Origin: Pseudomonas sp.
Lineage (GTDB): Bacteria; Pseudomonadota; Gammaproteobacteria; Pseudomonadales; Pseudomonadaceae
Reading direction: 5' to 3'
NCBI RefSeq assembly: GCF_002796985.1
Contig: NZ_PEKX01000020.1
Location: 101,197 to 165,196, forward strand
DNA: 64,000 bases
Shown: positions 41,147 to 50,783 of the stretch, piece after piece
Layout: each line of letters begins with the position of its first letter
Numbering within the stretch: the stretch's first letter is position 1
The notes under the pieces: model-generated
Database searches by the model: none
What the model was told of the DNA's origin: nothing
Seen by the model: only the letters and a program-made list of their open reading frames with translations
Translations under genes and position numbers: made by a program

Positions 41147-42442
41147 TCAGCCGAACGGATGGCGCAGCACGATCGTCTCGGCGCGGTCCGGGCCAGTGGA
41201 GATGATGTCGATGGGCGCACCGACCAGCTCCTCAATGCGCTTGATGTAAGCGCGCGCATTGGCCGGCAGACCTTCCAGGTTCTGCACACCGACGGTGGAT
41301 TCGCTCCAGCCCGGCAGGTCTTCGTAGATCGGCTGCAGGCCAATGTAGCTGTCAGCATCGGTCGGGGCGTCGGTCAGCAGCTCGCCTTCGGCGTTCTTGT
41401 AACCGGTGCAGATCCGCACGACTTCCAGACCGTCGAGGACGTCCAGCTTGGTCAGGCACAGGCCGGACAGGCTGTTGATCTCGATGGCGCGACGCAGGAT
41501 GACGGCATCGAACCAACCGCAACGACGGGCACGGCCGGTGGTGGCACCGAACTCGTGACCGACCTTGGCCAGGCGCGCGCCGATGTCATCGAACAGTTCG
41601 GTCGGGAACGGACCGGAACCCACGCGAGTGGTGTAGGCCTTGGTAATACCCAGAATGTAATCCAGGTACAGCGGACCGAAACCTGAACCGGTAGCAGTGC
41701 CGCCAGCAGTGGTGTTGGAGCTGGTAACGAACGGGTAGGTACCGTGGTCGATGTCCAGCAGCGAGCCCTGGGCGCCTTCGAACATGATGTTCCCGCCGGC
41801 ACGGCGCAGGTCGTGCAGGGTCGAGGTCACGTCAGCCATCAGCGGCTTCAGCTCTTCGGCGTAGGCCATGCACTCGTCCAGTGTCTTCTGGAAGTCGACG
41901 GCCGGCTCCTTGTAATAGTGCTGCAGGACGAAGTTGTGGTAGTCCAGAACCTCACCCAGCTTGGCGGCGAAACGCTCGCGGTGGAACAGGTCGCCGACGC
42001 GCAGGCCACGACGGGCCACTTTGTCTTCATAAGCCGGGCCAATGCCGCGACCGGTCGTGCCGATCTTCGCGTCGCCACGGGCCTTCTCGCGAGCCTGGTC
42101 CAGGGCCACATGGAAGGACAGGATCAGCGGGCAGGACGGGCTGATGCGCAGGCGCTCGCGCACCGGTACGCCCTTCTCTTCCAGCTTGGCGATTTCACGC
42201 ATCAGCGCGTCGGGCGCCAGCACCACGCCGTTGCCGATCAGGCACTGCACACCTTCGCGCAGGATGCCCGACGGAATCAGGTGCAGTACGGTCTTCTCGC
42301 CAGCGACCACCAGGGTATGACCGGCATTGTGGCCGCCCTGGTAACGCACCACGGCAGCAGCCTGGTCGGTCAGCAGGTCGACGATCTTGCCTTTGCCCTC
42401 ATCACCCCACTGGGTGCCCAGGACTACGACATTCTTACCCAT
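41147..42442 (-). CDS. purA: Adenylosuccinate synthetase PurA
   Basis: 431 residues from ATG 42442 (the frame is open to 42529 but MGKNVVVLG is the conserved start). Marks: GTQWGDEGKGK (P-loop), GRGIGPAYEDK and the GTP-binding NKLD-type TKLDVLDG. It makes adenylosuccinate from IMP, aspartate and GTP. It is the last gene of the hflC-hisZ-purA stretch, 65 bases after hisZ. Confidence 0.96.
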   Translation of the reverse strand: MGKNVVVLGTQWGDEGKGKIVDLLTDQAAAVVRYQGGHNAGHTLVVAGEKTVLHLIPSGILREGVQCLIGNGVVLAPDALMREIAKLEEKGVPVRERLRISPSCPLILSFHVALDQAREKARGDAKIGTTGRGIGPAYEDKVARRGLRVGDLFHRERFAAKLGEVLDYHNFVLQHYYKEPAVDFQKTLDECMAYAEELKPLMADVTSTLHDLRRAGGNIMFEGAQGSLLDIDHGTYPFVTSSNTTAGGTATGSGFGPLYLDYILGITKAYTTRVGSGPFPTELFDDIGARLAKVGHEFGATTGRARRCGWFDAVILRRAIEINSLSGLCLTKLDVLDGLEVVRICTGYKNAEGELLTDAPTDADSYIGLQPIYEDLPGWSESTVGVQNLEGLPANARAYIKRIEELVGAPIDIISTGPDRAETIVLRHPFG

Positions 42443-42507
42443 AAACTTGTCCCCATCGTGGATGTTCGGTGCCGGCCGCGGCCGGCAGAAACTCGTAGTG
42501 GCGCGCC

Positions 42508-43686
42508 TCAGAGCGCGACCACCTGCCAATTGCCATCGCGAACCAGCAACTGCTGGTCGCAGCCCGCTTCGTTAGCCGAAGCCGCATCCTGCCCGGGCAG
42601 CGCCTGAACCACGCGCACACCCTGGCGGCGCAACTGCTGCACCGCCTGCCACAAGCCAGCCCCATCGGCCGGCGCCCAGACTCCGGTGCGCGGCTCTTCG
42701 AGCTGGGCGCGGCCGAGAGTGACCAGGGTCTTGAGGTCGGTAGAAAAACCGGTGGCCGGACGAGCACGGCCGAAGTCGGCACCGATGTCATCGTAACGGC
42801 CACCCTGGGCGATGGACTCACCAACCCCAGGCACGAACGCGGCAAACACCACGCCCGTGTGATAGTGATAGCCACGCAACTCGCCAAGATCGAAGTACAG
42901 CGGCAGCTGCGGGAAACGCGCAGCCAGCGAGTCGGCGATGGCGGTCAAATCGGCCAGCGCCGCCTGGACGTTGGCCGGAGCGCCAGCAAGCACTTCACGC
43001 GCCTGCTCCAGCACTTCGCGACTGCCGCACAGCTCGGCGAGCGCGCGGAGCATGCCGGCGAGCTCGGTCGGCAACCCCTCGGTCAGCGCTGCCACTTCGT
43101 CCACGGCCTTGCGCTGCAGGGCGTCGAACAGCAGTTGCTCGACTTCGCCGGACAGCCCGGCAGCCTGGGCCAGACCACGGTAAATGCCGACATGACCGAG
43201 GTCCATGTGGATATCCGGCACCTGGGCCATCTCGAGCATGTCGAGCAGCAAACTGATGACCTCGACGTCGCCGGCCGAGCCGGTATTGCCGTAGAGCTCG
43301 GCACCCAGCTGGATCGGGCTGCGCGAAGTGGCCAGTGCACGCGGGCGGGCATGCAGCACGCTGCCGGCATAGCACAGGCGGTTCGGGCCATCGCGCCGCA
43401 GGCTGTGGGCGTCCATGCGCGCCACTTGCGGCGTGATGTCCGCGCGAAAACCCATCAGACGGCCGGAAGCCGGATCGGTGACCTTGAAGGTACGCAGGTC
43501 CAGATCCTGGCCGGCACCGGTCAGCAGGGATTCCAGGTATTCGATATGCGGGGTGACGACGAACTCGTAACCCCAGCGCTGGAACAGGTCCAGCACCTGA
43601 CGGCGGGCTGCTTCAACGCGCGCCGCCTCCGGTGGCAGCACTTCTTCGATCCCATCTGGCAGTAGCCAGCGATCTACCGTTGCCAT
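42508..43686 (-). CDS. hisZ: ATP phosphoribosyltransferase regulatory subunit HisZ
   Basis: 392 residues, a paralogue of histidyl-tRNA synthetase without the anticodon domain. The opening DRWLLPDGIEEVLPPEA and the class II motif FRADITPQVARMDAH fit HisZ. It forms the regulatory partner of the short HisG. It follows the DUF2065 gene. Confidence 0.92.
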   Translation of the reverse strand: MATVDRWLLPDGIEEVLPPEAARVEAARRQVLDLFQRWGYEFVVTPHIEYLESLLTGAGQDLDLRTFKVTDPASGRLMGFRADITPQVARMDAHSLRRDGPNRLCYAGSVLHARPRALATSRSPIQLGAELYGNTGSAGDVEVISLLLDMLEMAQVPDIHMDLGHVGIYRGLAQAAGLSGEVEQLLFDALQRKAVDEVAALTEGLPTELAGMLRALAELCGSREVLEQAREVLAGAPANVQAALADLTAIADSLAARFPQLPLYFDLGELRGYHYHTGVVFAAFVPGVGESIAQGGRYDDIGADFGRARPATGFSTDLKTLVTLGRAQLEEPRTGVWAPADGAGLWQAVQQLRRQGVRVVQALPGQDAASANEAGCDQQLLVRDGNWQVVAL

Positions 43687-43718
43687 GTCGCCTCTCCCCT
43701 TTTAAGCCGGGCGGCACT

Positions 43719-43970
43719 TCAATGAATGCAGTAAAGAAGGACGGTGCCGAGCAGCATACTGCCCAGCCCGATGAGTCTCAGGCCACGATCGCCCAGGCGA
43801 CCGAGCCCGCTCACGGCGTTACGCCAACCGCGCGGAGTCAGGAACGGAAGGATGCCTTCCAGCACCAACGACAGACAGGGCGCTTTGCCGAATTCCTGCC
43901 ACTGGGTTCCTGCACGTGATTCTCGCAGACGCAAAAAAGCCGGGATTTCCCGGCTGCCCCATGATAACAC
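43719..43970 (-). CDS. DUF2065-type small membrane protein, start uncertain
   Basis: About 61 residues of the DUF2065 type (W-Q-E-F then LEGILPFLTPRGWR and a membrane segment LRLIGLGSMLLGTVLLY). Relatives begin with Met at the position before Trp, but here that codon is CAG at 43902-43904. The open frame starts with GTG 43970, before a terminator hairpin (43939-43954) that follows hflC. A TTG at 43934 is another possible start. It may be translated from a non-ATG codon or be losing function. Confidence 0.6.
   Translation of the reverse strand: MLSWGSREIPAFLRLRESRAGTQWQEFGKAPCLSLVLEGILPFLTPRGWRNAVSGLGRLGDRGLRLIGLGSMLLGTVLLYCIH
43933..43954 (-). terminator. Terminator downstream of hflC
   Basis: GCCGGGA (43939-43945) and TCCCGGC (43948-43954) followed on the minus strand by TTTTTT. 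It lies upstream of the conserved part of the DUF2065 gene. Confidence 0.88.
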
Positions 43971-43975
43971 GATTT

Positions 43976-44003
43976 CTCCGGCGGGCGCTGCCGCCCGCCG
44001 GAG
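43976..44003 (-). terminator. GC-rich hairpin just after hflC
   Basis: CTCCGGCGGGC (43976-43986) and GCCCGCCGGAG (43993-44003), 11-bp perfect stem, six bases after the hflC stop. No T-run follows, so it may stabilise the 3' end. Confidence 0.6.
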
Positions 44004-44009
44004 ATTGAC

Positions 44010-44879
44010 TCAGGGTTTAGCTTTTTCCAGGTAGCGGAAGAACTCGTTGTTGGGGTCTAGCACCAACACGTCCTTCTTGTCCGCGAAGCTCTCGCGATAG
44101 GCCTTGAGGCTCCGGGTGAAGGCATAGAACTCCGGATCGGCAGTGTAGGCCTTGGCGTAGATCGCCGCCGCCTTCGCATCGCCGTCACCGCGGGTCTCTT
44201 CCGACTCACGATAAGCCTCCGCCAGCAGCACGCGACGCTGACGATCGGCATCCGCGCGGATACCCTCGGCCAGTTCGCGGCCCTTGGCGCGGTGCTCGCG
44301 AGCTTCACGCTCACGCTCGGTGCTCATGCGCTCGAACACGCTGCGGTTCACTTCCTTGGGCAGGTCAATGGCCTTGACGCGAACGTCGACCACCTCGATA
44401 CCCAGCTCCTTCTGCGCCATGCGGTTCAGCGAAGCGGTGATATCGCCCATCAGCGCATCACGCTCACCGGACACCACCTCGTGCAGGGTGCGCTTACCGA
44501 ACTGGTCACGCAGACCGGCTTCCAGGCGACGGGACAGACGCTCGTCGGCGATCTGCTTCATGCCGGATGTCGCGGTGTAGAAGCGCTCGGCATCGGAGAC
44601 GCGCCACTTGGCGTAGGCGTCGACCATTACCGCTTTCTTCTCCAGCGTGAGGAAGCGCTGGGTCGGCGAGTCCAGGGTCAGCAGGCGGCCGTCGAACTTG
44701 CGCACCGTGTTGACGTACGGAATCTTGAAGTGCAGGCCGGGCTTCACGTCCGGCTCGACCACGCGACCAAAGCGCAGCATGACGGCACGCTCGGTCTGTT
44801 GCACCACGTAGACGCTGCTCCAGACGGCAACAGCAACCACCACACCCGCGATGAGGGCGATCAGGGACTTGTTACTCAT
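44010..44879 (-). CDS. hflC: HflC, SPFH-domain modulator of FtsH
   Basis: 289 residues with an N-terminal membrane anchor (LIALIAGVVVAVAVWSSVYVV) and the SPFH/band 7 domain. It joins HflK in a periplasmic/membrane cage that controls the FtsH protease. Its ATG shares one base with the hflK stop (TGATG). Confidence 0.94.
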   Translation of the reverse strand: MSNKSLIALIAGVVVAVAVWSSVYVVQQTERAVMLRFGRVVEPDVKPGLHFKIPYVNTVRKFDGRLLTLDSPTQRFLTLEKKAVMVDAYAKWRVSDAERFYTATSGMKQIADERLSRRLEAGLRDQFGKRTLHEVVSGERDALMGDITASLNRMAQKELGIEVVDVRVKAIDLPKEVNRSVFERMSTEREREAREHRAKGRELAEGIRADADRQRRVLLAEAYRESEETRGDGDAKAAAIYAKAYTADPEFYAFTRSLKAYRESFADKKDVLVLDPNNEFFRYLEKAKP

Positions 44880-46051
44880 CAGCGGCTCTCCCGGGTACGC
44901 GTGTCACGCTGCTGCAGGTCGTTGGCTACCCGCGAACCAATATCCGGCGCGCTGCTGCTCGCGCTCGGCGTACTGCTCGGAGTTGCCGAACCGCGGCCAT
45001 CCATCATCTTGTCCAGCGGCAGGTAGATCAGATTGTTCTGCCCCTGCTTGCCAGTGACCAGCACCTTGCTGGTCTGACTCAGGACATCCTGCATGGTGTC
45101 CAGGTACAGACGTTGACGCGTGACGTCCGGCGACTTGTGGTACTCGCCAGCCAGCTTGGTGAAGCGGTCCGACTCACCCTGGGCGCGAGCGACGACTTCA
45201 TCGCGATAGCCGTTGGCTTCCTCGATGATGCGCTGGGCCTGGCCACGAGCCTCTGGCACCACACCATTGGCGTAGGCTTCGGCCTGGTTCTTCTCACGCT
45301 GCTCATCCTCGCGGGCACGGATCACGTCGTCGAACGCTTCCTGTACTTCACGCGGCGCGGCGGCACTCTGGATGTTCACCTGGGTCACCGTGATACCGGT
45401 CTTGTAGGTATCAAGGAAACGCTGCAGACGCTCCCGCACCTCGGTGGCCATCTGTTCACGGCCCTCGGTGAGGATCTTGTCCATGGTGGTCGAGCCAGCC
45501 ACGTGGCGCAGGGCGCTTTCGGTGGCGTGCTGCAGGCTTACTTCCGGCTGGTCGACGTTGAGCACGAAGTCCTTCAGGTTGCTGACCTTGTATTGCACGG
45601 TCAACGGAACCTCGACGATGTTCTCGTCCTCGGTGAGCATCTGACCCTGCTTGCTGTAGGCACGCTCGCGGGTGACGTTCTCCTGGAACTTCTTGTCGAT
45701 CGGTGGGAAGTAGATGTTCAGGCCAGGCCCTACGGTCTCGTGGTACTCACCGAAGCGCAGGATCACTGCCTGCTCCTGCTCGTCCACGACGTAGATGGCG
45801 TTGTACAACCACAGCACGACGAGAATCGCCAGGCCAATGCCGAACAGGCCAAGACTACCGCCTCGACCACTGCCACCACCGCCCGACCCACTGCCGCGCT
45901 TGGGTTTACCGAAAATTCCGTTCAGGCTGTCTTGCAGCTTGCGGAAGGCTTCATCCAGATCAGGAGGGCCCTGGCGGCCGCCACCACGGCGTCCACCCCA
46001 AGGGTCCTGGTCGTTCTTGTTCGAGTTGTCACCCGGCTCATTCCAAGCCAT
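44879..46051 (-). CDS. hflK: HflK, SPFH-domain modulator of FtsH
   Basis: 390 residues from ATG 46051 (MAWNEPGDNSN); the longer open frame to 46129 is not used. A Gly/Arg-rich N-terminal segment (about 20-65) precedes the membrane segment GLAILVVLWLYN and the SPFH domain. It partners HflC and regulates FtsH. Confidence 0.94.
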   Translation of the reverse strand: MAWNEPGDNSNKNDQDPWGGRRGGGRQGPPDLDEAFRKLQDSLNGIFGKPKRGSGSGGGGSGRGGSLGLFGIGLAILVVLWLYNAIYVVDEQEQAVILRFGEYHETVGPGLNIYFPPIDKKFQENVTRERAYSKQGQMLTEDENIVEVPLTVQYKVSNLKDFVLNVDQPEVSLQHATESALRHVAGSTTMDKILTEGREQMATEVRERLQRFLDTYKTGITVTQVNIQSAAAPREVQEAFDDVIRAREDEQREKNQAEAYANGVVPEARGQAQRIIEEANGYRDEVVARAQGESDRFTKLAGEYHKSPDVTRQRLYLDTMQDVLSQTSKVLVTGKQGQNNLIYLPLDKMMDGRGSATPSSTPSASSSAPDIGSRVANDLQQRDTRTRESR

Positions 46052-46146
46052 AGCGCTCTCCATCTGATAACGCGAAAACGCGCCTGCGGCGCGCCCACCT
46101 ATGCTACCGAATGCCCCTTGCCCTGCCAAAAGCAGTGTGCCGGGCT

Positions 46147-47448
46147 TTATTGCAAAGTGTGTTGCGCAATGAACTCCGCCGGCTGCCAGCCTTCGCGGCT
46201 CACCAAGCGGTTCAACTCGACACGCGGCAGGCGAACCTGCAATACGGCGCGCCCTTGTTCGTCGTGCCCTTCGGACTGTACCGCACCCAGCTCGAAGAAC
46301 TGAGCCCGGAGTCGCCCCAGGCGCTGCGGCAGGCAGAGCGTTCCCACGAACATGTCCTCCCCCAGCAACTCGGCAACTGCCTGCTCCAGCAACTCCAGCC
46401 CGCGCGACTCACGCGCCGACAGCCAGACGCGGACCGGTCTACCCAGCTCGTCGCGCTGGATCATCGGCTGCATGTCCGGGAGCAGATCGATCTTGTTGTA
46501 CACCTCGAGCATCGGCAACTCGTGCGCGCCGATTTCCTGAAGTACCGCCAGTACCTGCTCGATCTGCGCATCGCGGTCCGGCTCGTGAGAGTCGATTACG
46601 TGCAGCAGCAGATCGGAGTTGCTGGACTCTTCCAAGGTAGCCCGAAACGCCTCCACCAGCTTGTGCGGAAGGTGACGAATGAAACCCACAGTGTCGGCCA
46701 GCACGATCGGCCCGACGTCATCCAGCTTCAGACGGCGCAGGGTCGGATCGAGGGTGGCGAACAACTGATCGGCAGCGTAGACCTCGGAGGTGGTCAGCGC
46801 GTTGAACAGCGTGGACTTGCCGGCGTTGGTGTAGCCCACCAGGGACACCGCCGGAATTTCCGCACGGCGACGGCCACGGCGAGCCTGCTCGCGCTGGCTA
46901 CGAACCTTCTCCAGGCGTGACTTGATCTGGCGGATACGCCCACGCAGCAGACGACGGTCGGTTTCCAGCTGGGTTTCACCCGGGCCACGCAGGCCGATAC
47001 CGCCCTTCTGGCGTTCAAGGTGAGTCCAGCCGCGCACCAGGCGCGTGCTCATGTGTTCGAGCTGGGCGAGTTCCACCTGCAGCTTGCCCTCATGGGTGCG
47101 GGCGCGCTGGGCGAAGATGTCGAGAATCAAACCCGTACGATCGAGCACGCGACATTCGAGCGCTCGCTCGAGGTTGCGCTCCTGGCTCGGCGTGAGGGTG
47201 TGATTGAAGATGATCAGCTCGACCTTCTCGGCGTGGACGAGGTCGTGCAACTCTTCGACCTTGCCGCTGCCGATCAGGTACTTGGCTGAGGGCTGATGGC
47301 GCGAAATGCTAACGAAAGCAACCGACTCCGCGCCTGCCGAACTGGCCAGCTCCTGGAATTCCTGCGGGTCTTCGCGCGCCTCGGGGTCCTGACCTTCCAG
47401 ATGGACCAGAATGGCCCGCTCCCCACCACCTGGGCGCTCAAAGAACAA
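46147..47448 (-). CDS. hflX: GTPase HflX
   Basis: 433 residues. An N-terminal HflX domain ending with GLRGPGETQLETDRR, then a G domain with GYTNAGKST, DTVGF and NKID. It binds the 50S ribosome and rescues stalled or stressed ribosomes. It begins 12 bases after hfq, in the usual order. Confidence 0.95.
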   Translation of the reverse strand: MFFERPGGGERAILVHLEGQDPEAREDPQEFQELASSAGAESVAFVSISRHQPSAKYLIGSGKVEELHDLVHAEKVELIIFNHTLTPSQERNLERALECRVLDRTGLILDIFAQRARTHEGKLQVELAQLEHMSTRLVRGWTHLERQKGGIGLRGPGETQLETDRRLLRGRIRQIKSRLEKVRSQREQARRGRRRAEIPAVSLVGYTNAGKSTLFNALTTSEVYAADQLFATLDPTLRRLKLDDVGPIVLADTVGFIRHLPHKLVEAFRATLEESSNSDLLLHVIDSHEPDRDAQIEQVLAVLQEIGAHELPMLEVYNKIDLLPDMQPMIQRDELGRPVRVWLSARESRGLELLEQAVAELLGEDMFVGTLCLPQRLGRLRAQFFELGAVQSEGHDEQGRAVLQVRLPRVELNRLVSREGWQPAEFIAQHTLQ

Positions 47449-47460
47449 GGCGGACTCCCG

Positions 47461-47709
47461 TCAAACGTTGCCCGGCTCGGCCGGTTGGTCCGCTGTGGGC
47501 AGGCGCACGGGGCGGCTGGGAACCACGGTGGAAATTGCGTGCTTGTAGACCATCTGGCTGACAGTGTTCTTCAGCAGGATGACAAACTGGTCGAAGGATT
47601 CGATCTGACCCTGCAGCTTGATGCCGTTGACCAGGTAGATGGAAACCGGAACGCGTTCTTTGCGCAGGGTATTGAGGTAAGGGTCTTGTAGCGAATGCCC
47701 TTTTGACAT
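47461..47709 (-). CDS. hfq: RNA chaperone Hfq
   Basis: 82 residues from ATG 47709 (three codons upstream are also in frame). Sm1 (VSIYLVNGIKLQGQIESFDQ, shown in part) and Sm2 (YKHAIST) motifs are intact. The short C-terminal tail is the Pseudomonas form. It pairs sRNAs with target mRNAs and with Crc. An AAGGAG ribosome site precedes it. Confidence 0.98.
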   Translation of the reverse strand: MSKGHSLQDPYLNTLRKERVPVSIYLVNGIKLQGQIESFDQFVILLKNTVSQMVYKHAISTVVPSRPVRLPTADQPAEPGNV

Positions 47710-47816
47710 ATGCCGCACTCCTTGTAAGGGTAAATAACTGATTTGATTAGTAGTCGAATTTGGCTTAACGCCGTCCTGAACCCCAAGGATAGACGGCCGG
47801 AATTAAGGTCTCGAGC

Positions 47817-48779
47817 TTATATGGAGACCGCCTCAAAGTATTTCAAGGCACGCGGCAAATTGTCGCCTGCCTGACTGTCCAACCAGTGTAGATCGCTCCA
47901 GCTGCGGAGCCAGGTGAACTGGCGCTTGGCCAACTGCCGCGTGGCGATGACGCCGCGCTCCACCATCTCAGCGTAGGACAGTTTGCCCTCGAGGTATTCC
48001 CATACCTGTCGGTAACCCACCGCTCTTATGGACGGCAGCCCCACGTGCAAGTCACTCCTTGCCCGAAGGCGTTCGACCTCGGCGATGAAGCCCTGTTCCA
48101 GCATCTGGTCAAAACGTTGCGCGATACGCGCGTGCAACACCTGGCGCTGCAGAGGCGCGATCGCCAGATGGGCCACAGTATACGGTAATTGCCCACCGCC
48201 TTGCGCGCCGAAACCCGCATTTTCACTCGCCTGGCGCAGGCGGTGTGCAGTCATGGACATACCGCTTGCGCGATACACCTCAAGGGCTCGAACAAGGCGC
48301 TGGGGATCATTCGGGTGGATGCGCGCGGCCGACTCCGGATCGACGCGGGCCAGCTCCTGGTGCAAGGCGCCCCAGCCTTCAGCGGCGGCCCAGGCTTCCA
48401 GTTCGGCGCGCAAATCAGGGTCGGCGCCAGGCATGTCGGCCAGGCCTTCCAGCAATGCCTTGAAATACAACATGGTGCCACCAACCAGCAGCGGGATACG
48501 TCCGGCCGCAGTGATCTCGGCCATAGCTGCCAGGGCATCGGCGCGGAATTCCGCCGCCGAATAGGCCTCACTGGGGTCGCGAATGTCGATCAGGCGGTGC
48601 GGAAACTCCTCCAGCACGTCACGGGACGGCTTGGCGGTACCGATGTCCATGCCGCGATAGATCAGCGCCGAATCCACGCTGATCAGCTCCACGGGCAGCA
48701 GGCGCGCCAGCTCCAGCGCCAGGTCGGTCTTGCCGGCGGCGGTGGGGCCCATGAGGAAAATTGCGGGAGGCAGGGACAT
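47817..48779 (-). CDS. miaA: tRNA dimethylallyltransferase MiaA
   Basis: 320 residues. P-loop GPTAAGKTDLALEL at the start and DSALIYRGMDIGTAKP, the family signature. It adds the isopentenyl group to A37 of tRNAs reading U-codons. It lies about 100 bases upstream of hfq and downstream of mutL, as in E. coli. Confidence 0.95.
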   Translation of the reverse strand: MSLPPAIFLMGPTAAGKTDLALELARLLPVELISVDSALIYRGMDIGTAKPSRDVLEEFPHRLIDIRDPSEAYSAAEFRADALAAMAEITAAGRIPLLVGGTMLYFKALLEGLADMPGADPDLRAELEAWAAAEGWGALHQELARVDPESAARIHPNDPQRLVRALEVYRASGMSMTAHRLRQASENAGFGAQGGGQLPYTVAHLAIAPLQRQVLHARIAQRFDQMLEQGFIAEVERLRARSDLHVGLPSIRAVGYRQVWEYLEGKLSYAEMVERGVIATRQLAKRQFTWLRSWSDLHWLDSQAGDNLPRALKYFEAVSI

Positions 48780-48875
48780 CGGGGGCTCGTTATTACGTAC
48801 TGCTGGTTATTGCGAACTGCTGAATCGATTGGCGCGCAGTTTACTGCACTTTCCTGAACGCAAGCTTACGAAAAA

Positions 48876-50783
48876 TCAACGTCCGCGCAGGAACAGCTTG
48901 TCCAGCTCATCGAGCCCCAGCTGGGTCCAGGTCGGCCGACCGTGGTTGCACTGGCCGCTGCGCTCGGTCACTTCCATGTCACGCAGCAGGCCGTTCATTT
49001 CCGGCAGGGTCAGGCGGCGGTTGGCGCGCACGGCGCCGTGACAGGCCATGGTGCCGAGCAGTTCGTTGAGGTGTGCCTGGATGCGGTCACTGGTGCCGTA
49101 CTCCAGCAGGTCGGCGAGCACGTCGCGCACCAGCTGGGTCGCCTCGGCCTGCTTGAGCAGCGCGGGAATCTGGCGGATCGCCAGGGTTTCCGGGCCGAGT
49201 CGCTGCAGCTCGAAGCCGAGCTTGGAGAACCAACTCCCGTGCTCCTCCGCGCAGTCCGCCTCACGCTCGATGACAGCGATGGATTCGGGTACCAGCAGCG
49301 GCTGGCCGCGCAGGCCTTCGCTGGCCATGGCGGTCTTCAGGCGCTCGTACATGATGCGTTCGTGGGCGGCGTGCATGTCCACCAGCACCAGGCCATGGGC
49401 GTTCTCCGAGAGGATGTAGATACCCTTTAGCTGCGCCAGGGCATAACCCAACGGCGGCACGTCCTGGCTGCTTTCCGGCAGCGCCTGGGGCATCTGGCCG
49501 GGCAGCGGCGCGAAGTAGGCCTTATAGGCGCCCTGGGCTTCCTGAATAGGCGGCAGCTCCGGGCGCGTCGGCTGATAGCTGTAGCCACCGCCGCCACCAC
49601 TGGAGCCCCCGGAAGACGAACTCGGCTGCCAGGCACGCGCGGCGGCCGGGGCCTCCAGCACGGTTTCGGACAGGCGCATCTCACCCTGCGGGCCAAACTC
49701 ACCCGCCTCCGCACCGGTAGGGCGCGCCACGGTCAGGGTGGTGGCTCCCGGCGGCGCCAGCTGGTCGTCAGGGCGCACTTCCGCCAGCGCCCGGTGCAGG
49801 GTGCCGTAGAGGAAGTCGTGGACCATGCGGCTGTCGCGGAAACGCACTTCATGCTTGGTCGGGTGGACGTTGACGTCCACCACCGACGGGTCGACCTCGA
49901 AGAACAGCACGAAGGTCGGATGGCGGCCGTTGTAGAGCACGTCGCGGTAGGCCTGGCGTACCGCGTGGGCGACCAGCTTGTCGCGCACCATGCGGCCATT
50001 CACGTAGAAGTACTGCAGGTCCGGCTGGCTGCGAGAGAAAGTCGGCAGGCCGACCCAGCCCCACAGGTGCAGACCGTTACGCTCCACTTCGATGGGCATG
50101 GCCTGCTCGAGGAAGCCGGCACTGCACACGGCACCCACGCGACGGGCACGGGAGGCCTCGTCCTTGGCTTCATGCAGCGAGAGAATGGTCTTGCCGTTGT
50201 GGCGCAGGTGGAAAGCCACGTCGAAACGCGCCAGGGCCAGACGCTTGATGACTTCCTGCAGGTGATCGAATTCGGTCTTCTCGGCGCGCAGGAACTTGCG
50301 CCGCGCCGGGGTGTTGAAGAACAGGTCGCGCACTTCGATGCTGGTGCCCACCGGATGGGCCGCCGGCTTCACCGTGGACTCCATGTCGCGACCTTCGACC
50401 TCGACCTGCCAGGCCTGATCGGCGTCAGCGGTACGGGAAGTCAGGGTCAGGCGCGAGACGGAACTGATCGAGGCCAGCGCTTCGCCACGGAAGCCCAGGC
50501 TCATCACCCTCTCCAGGTCCTCCAGCTCGCGGATCTTGCTGGTGGCGTGGCGCGCCAGGGCCAACGGCAGATCTTCGGCGGGTATGCCACCACCGTCGTC
50601 ACGTACGCGCAGCAGCTTCACACCGCCCTGCTCGACTTCAATGTCGATGCGCTTGGCACCGGCATCCAGGCAATTTTCCAGCAGCTCCTTGATGACCGAG
50701 GCCGGTCGCTCGACCACCTCGCCCGCAGCAATCTGGTTCGCCAGCCGCGGGGTCAGCAGCTGGATTCGGCGCGCCTCGCTCAT
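48876..50783 (-). CDS. mutL: DNA mismatch repair protein MutL
   Basis: 635 residues. GHKL ATPase domain with ELLENCLDAGA, DDGGGI and GFRGEALASI; a proline/serine-rich linker (about 350-430); a C-terminal domain with DMHAAHERIMYE, the metal-dependent endonuclease motif found in non-E. coli MutL proteins (M replaces Q of DQHA). It links MutS recognition to strand removal. Its start overlaps the amiB stop by four bases. Confidence 0.95.
   Translation of the reverse strand: MSEARRIQLLTPRLANQIAAGEVVERPASVIKELLENCLDAGAKRIDIEVEQGGVKLLRVRDDGGGIPAEDLPLALARHATSKIRELEDLERVMSLGFRGEALASISSVSRLTLTSRTADADQAWQVEVEGRDMESTVKPAAHPVGTSIEVRDLFFNTPARRKFLRAEKTEFDHLQEVIKRLALARFDVAFHLRHNGKTILSLHEAKDEASRARRVGAVCSAGFLEQAMPIEVERNGLHLWGWVGLPTFSRSQPDLQYFYVNGRMVRDKLVAHAVRQAYRDVLYNGRHPTFVLFFEVDPSVVDVNVHPTKHEVRFRDSRMVHDFLYGTLHRALAEVRPDDQLAPPGATTLTVARPTGAEAGEFGPQGEMRLSETVLEAPAAARAWQPSSSSGGSSGGGGGYSYQPTRPELPPIQEAQGAYKAYFAPLPGQMPQALPESSQDVPPLGYALAQLKGIYILSENAHGLVLVDMHAAHERIMYERLKTAMASEGLRGQPLLVPESIAVIEREADCAEEHGSWFSKLGFELQRLGPETLAIRQIPALLKQAEATQLVRDVLADLLEYGTSDRIQAHLNELLGTMACHGAVRANRRLTLPEMNGLLRDMEVTERSGQCNHGRPTWTQLGLDELDKLFLRGR

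Noticed and set aside
48780..48875. Possible gene between miaA and mutL
   Set aside because: Only a 96-base gap with no open frame of sensible length and no ribosome site.
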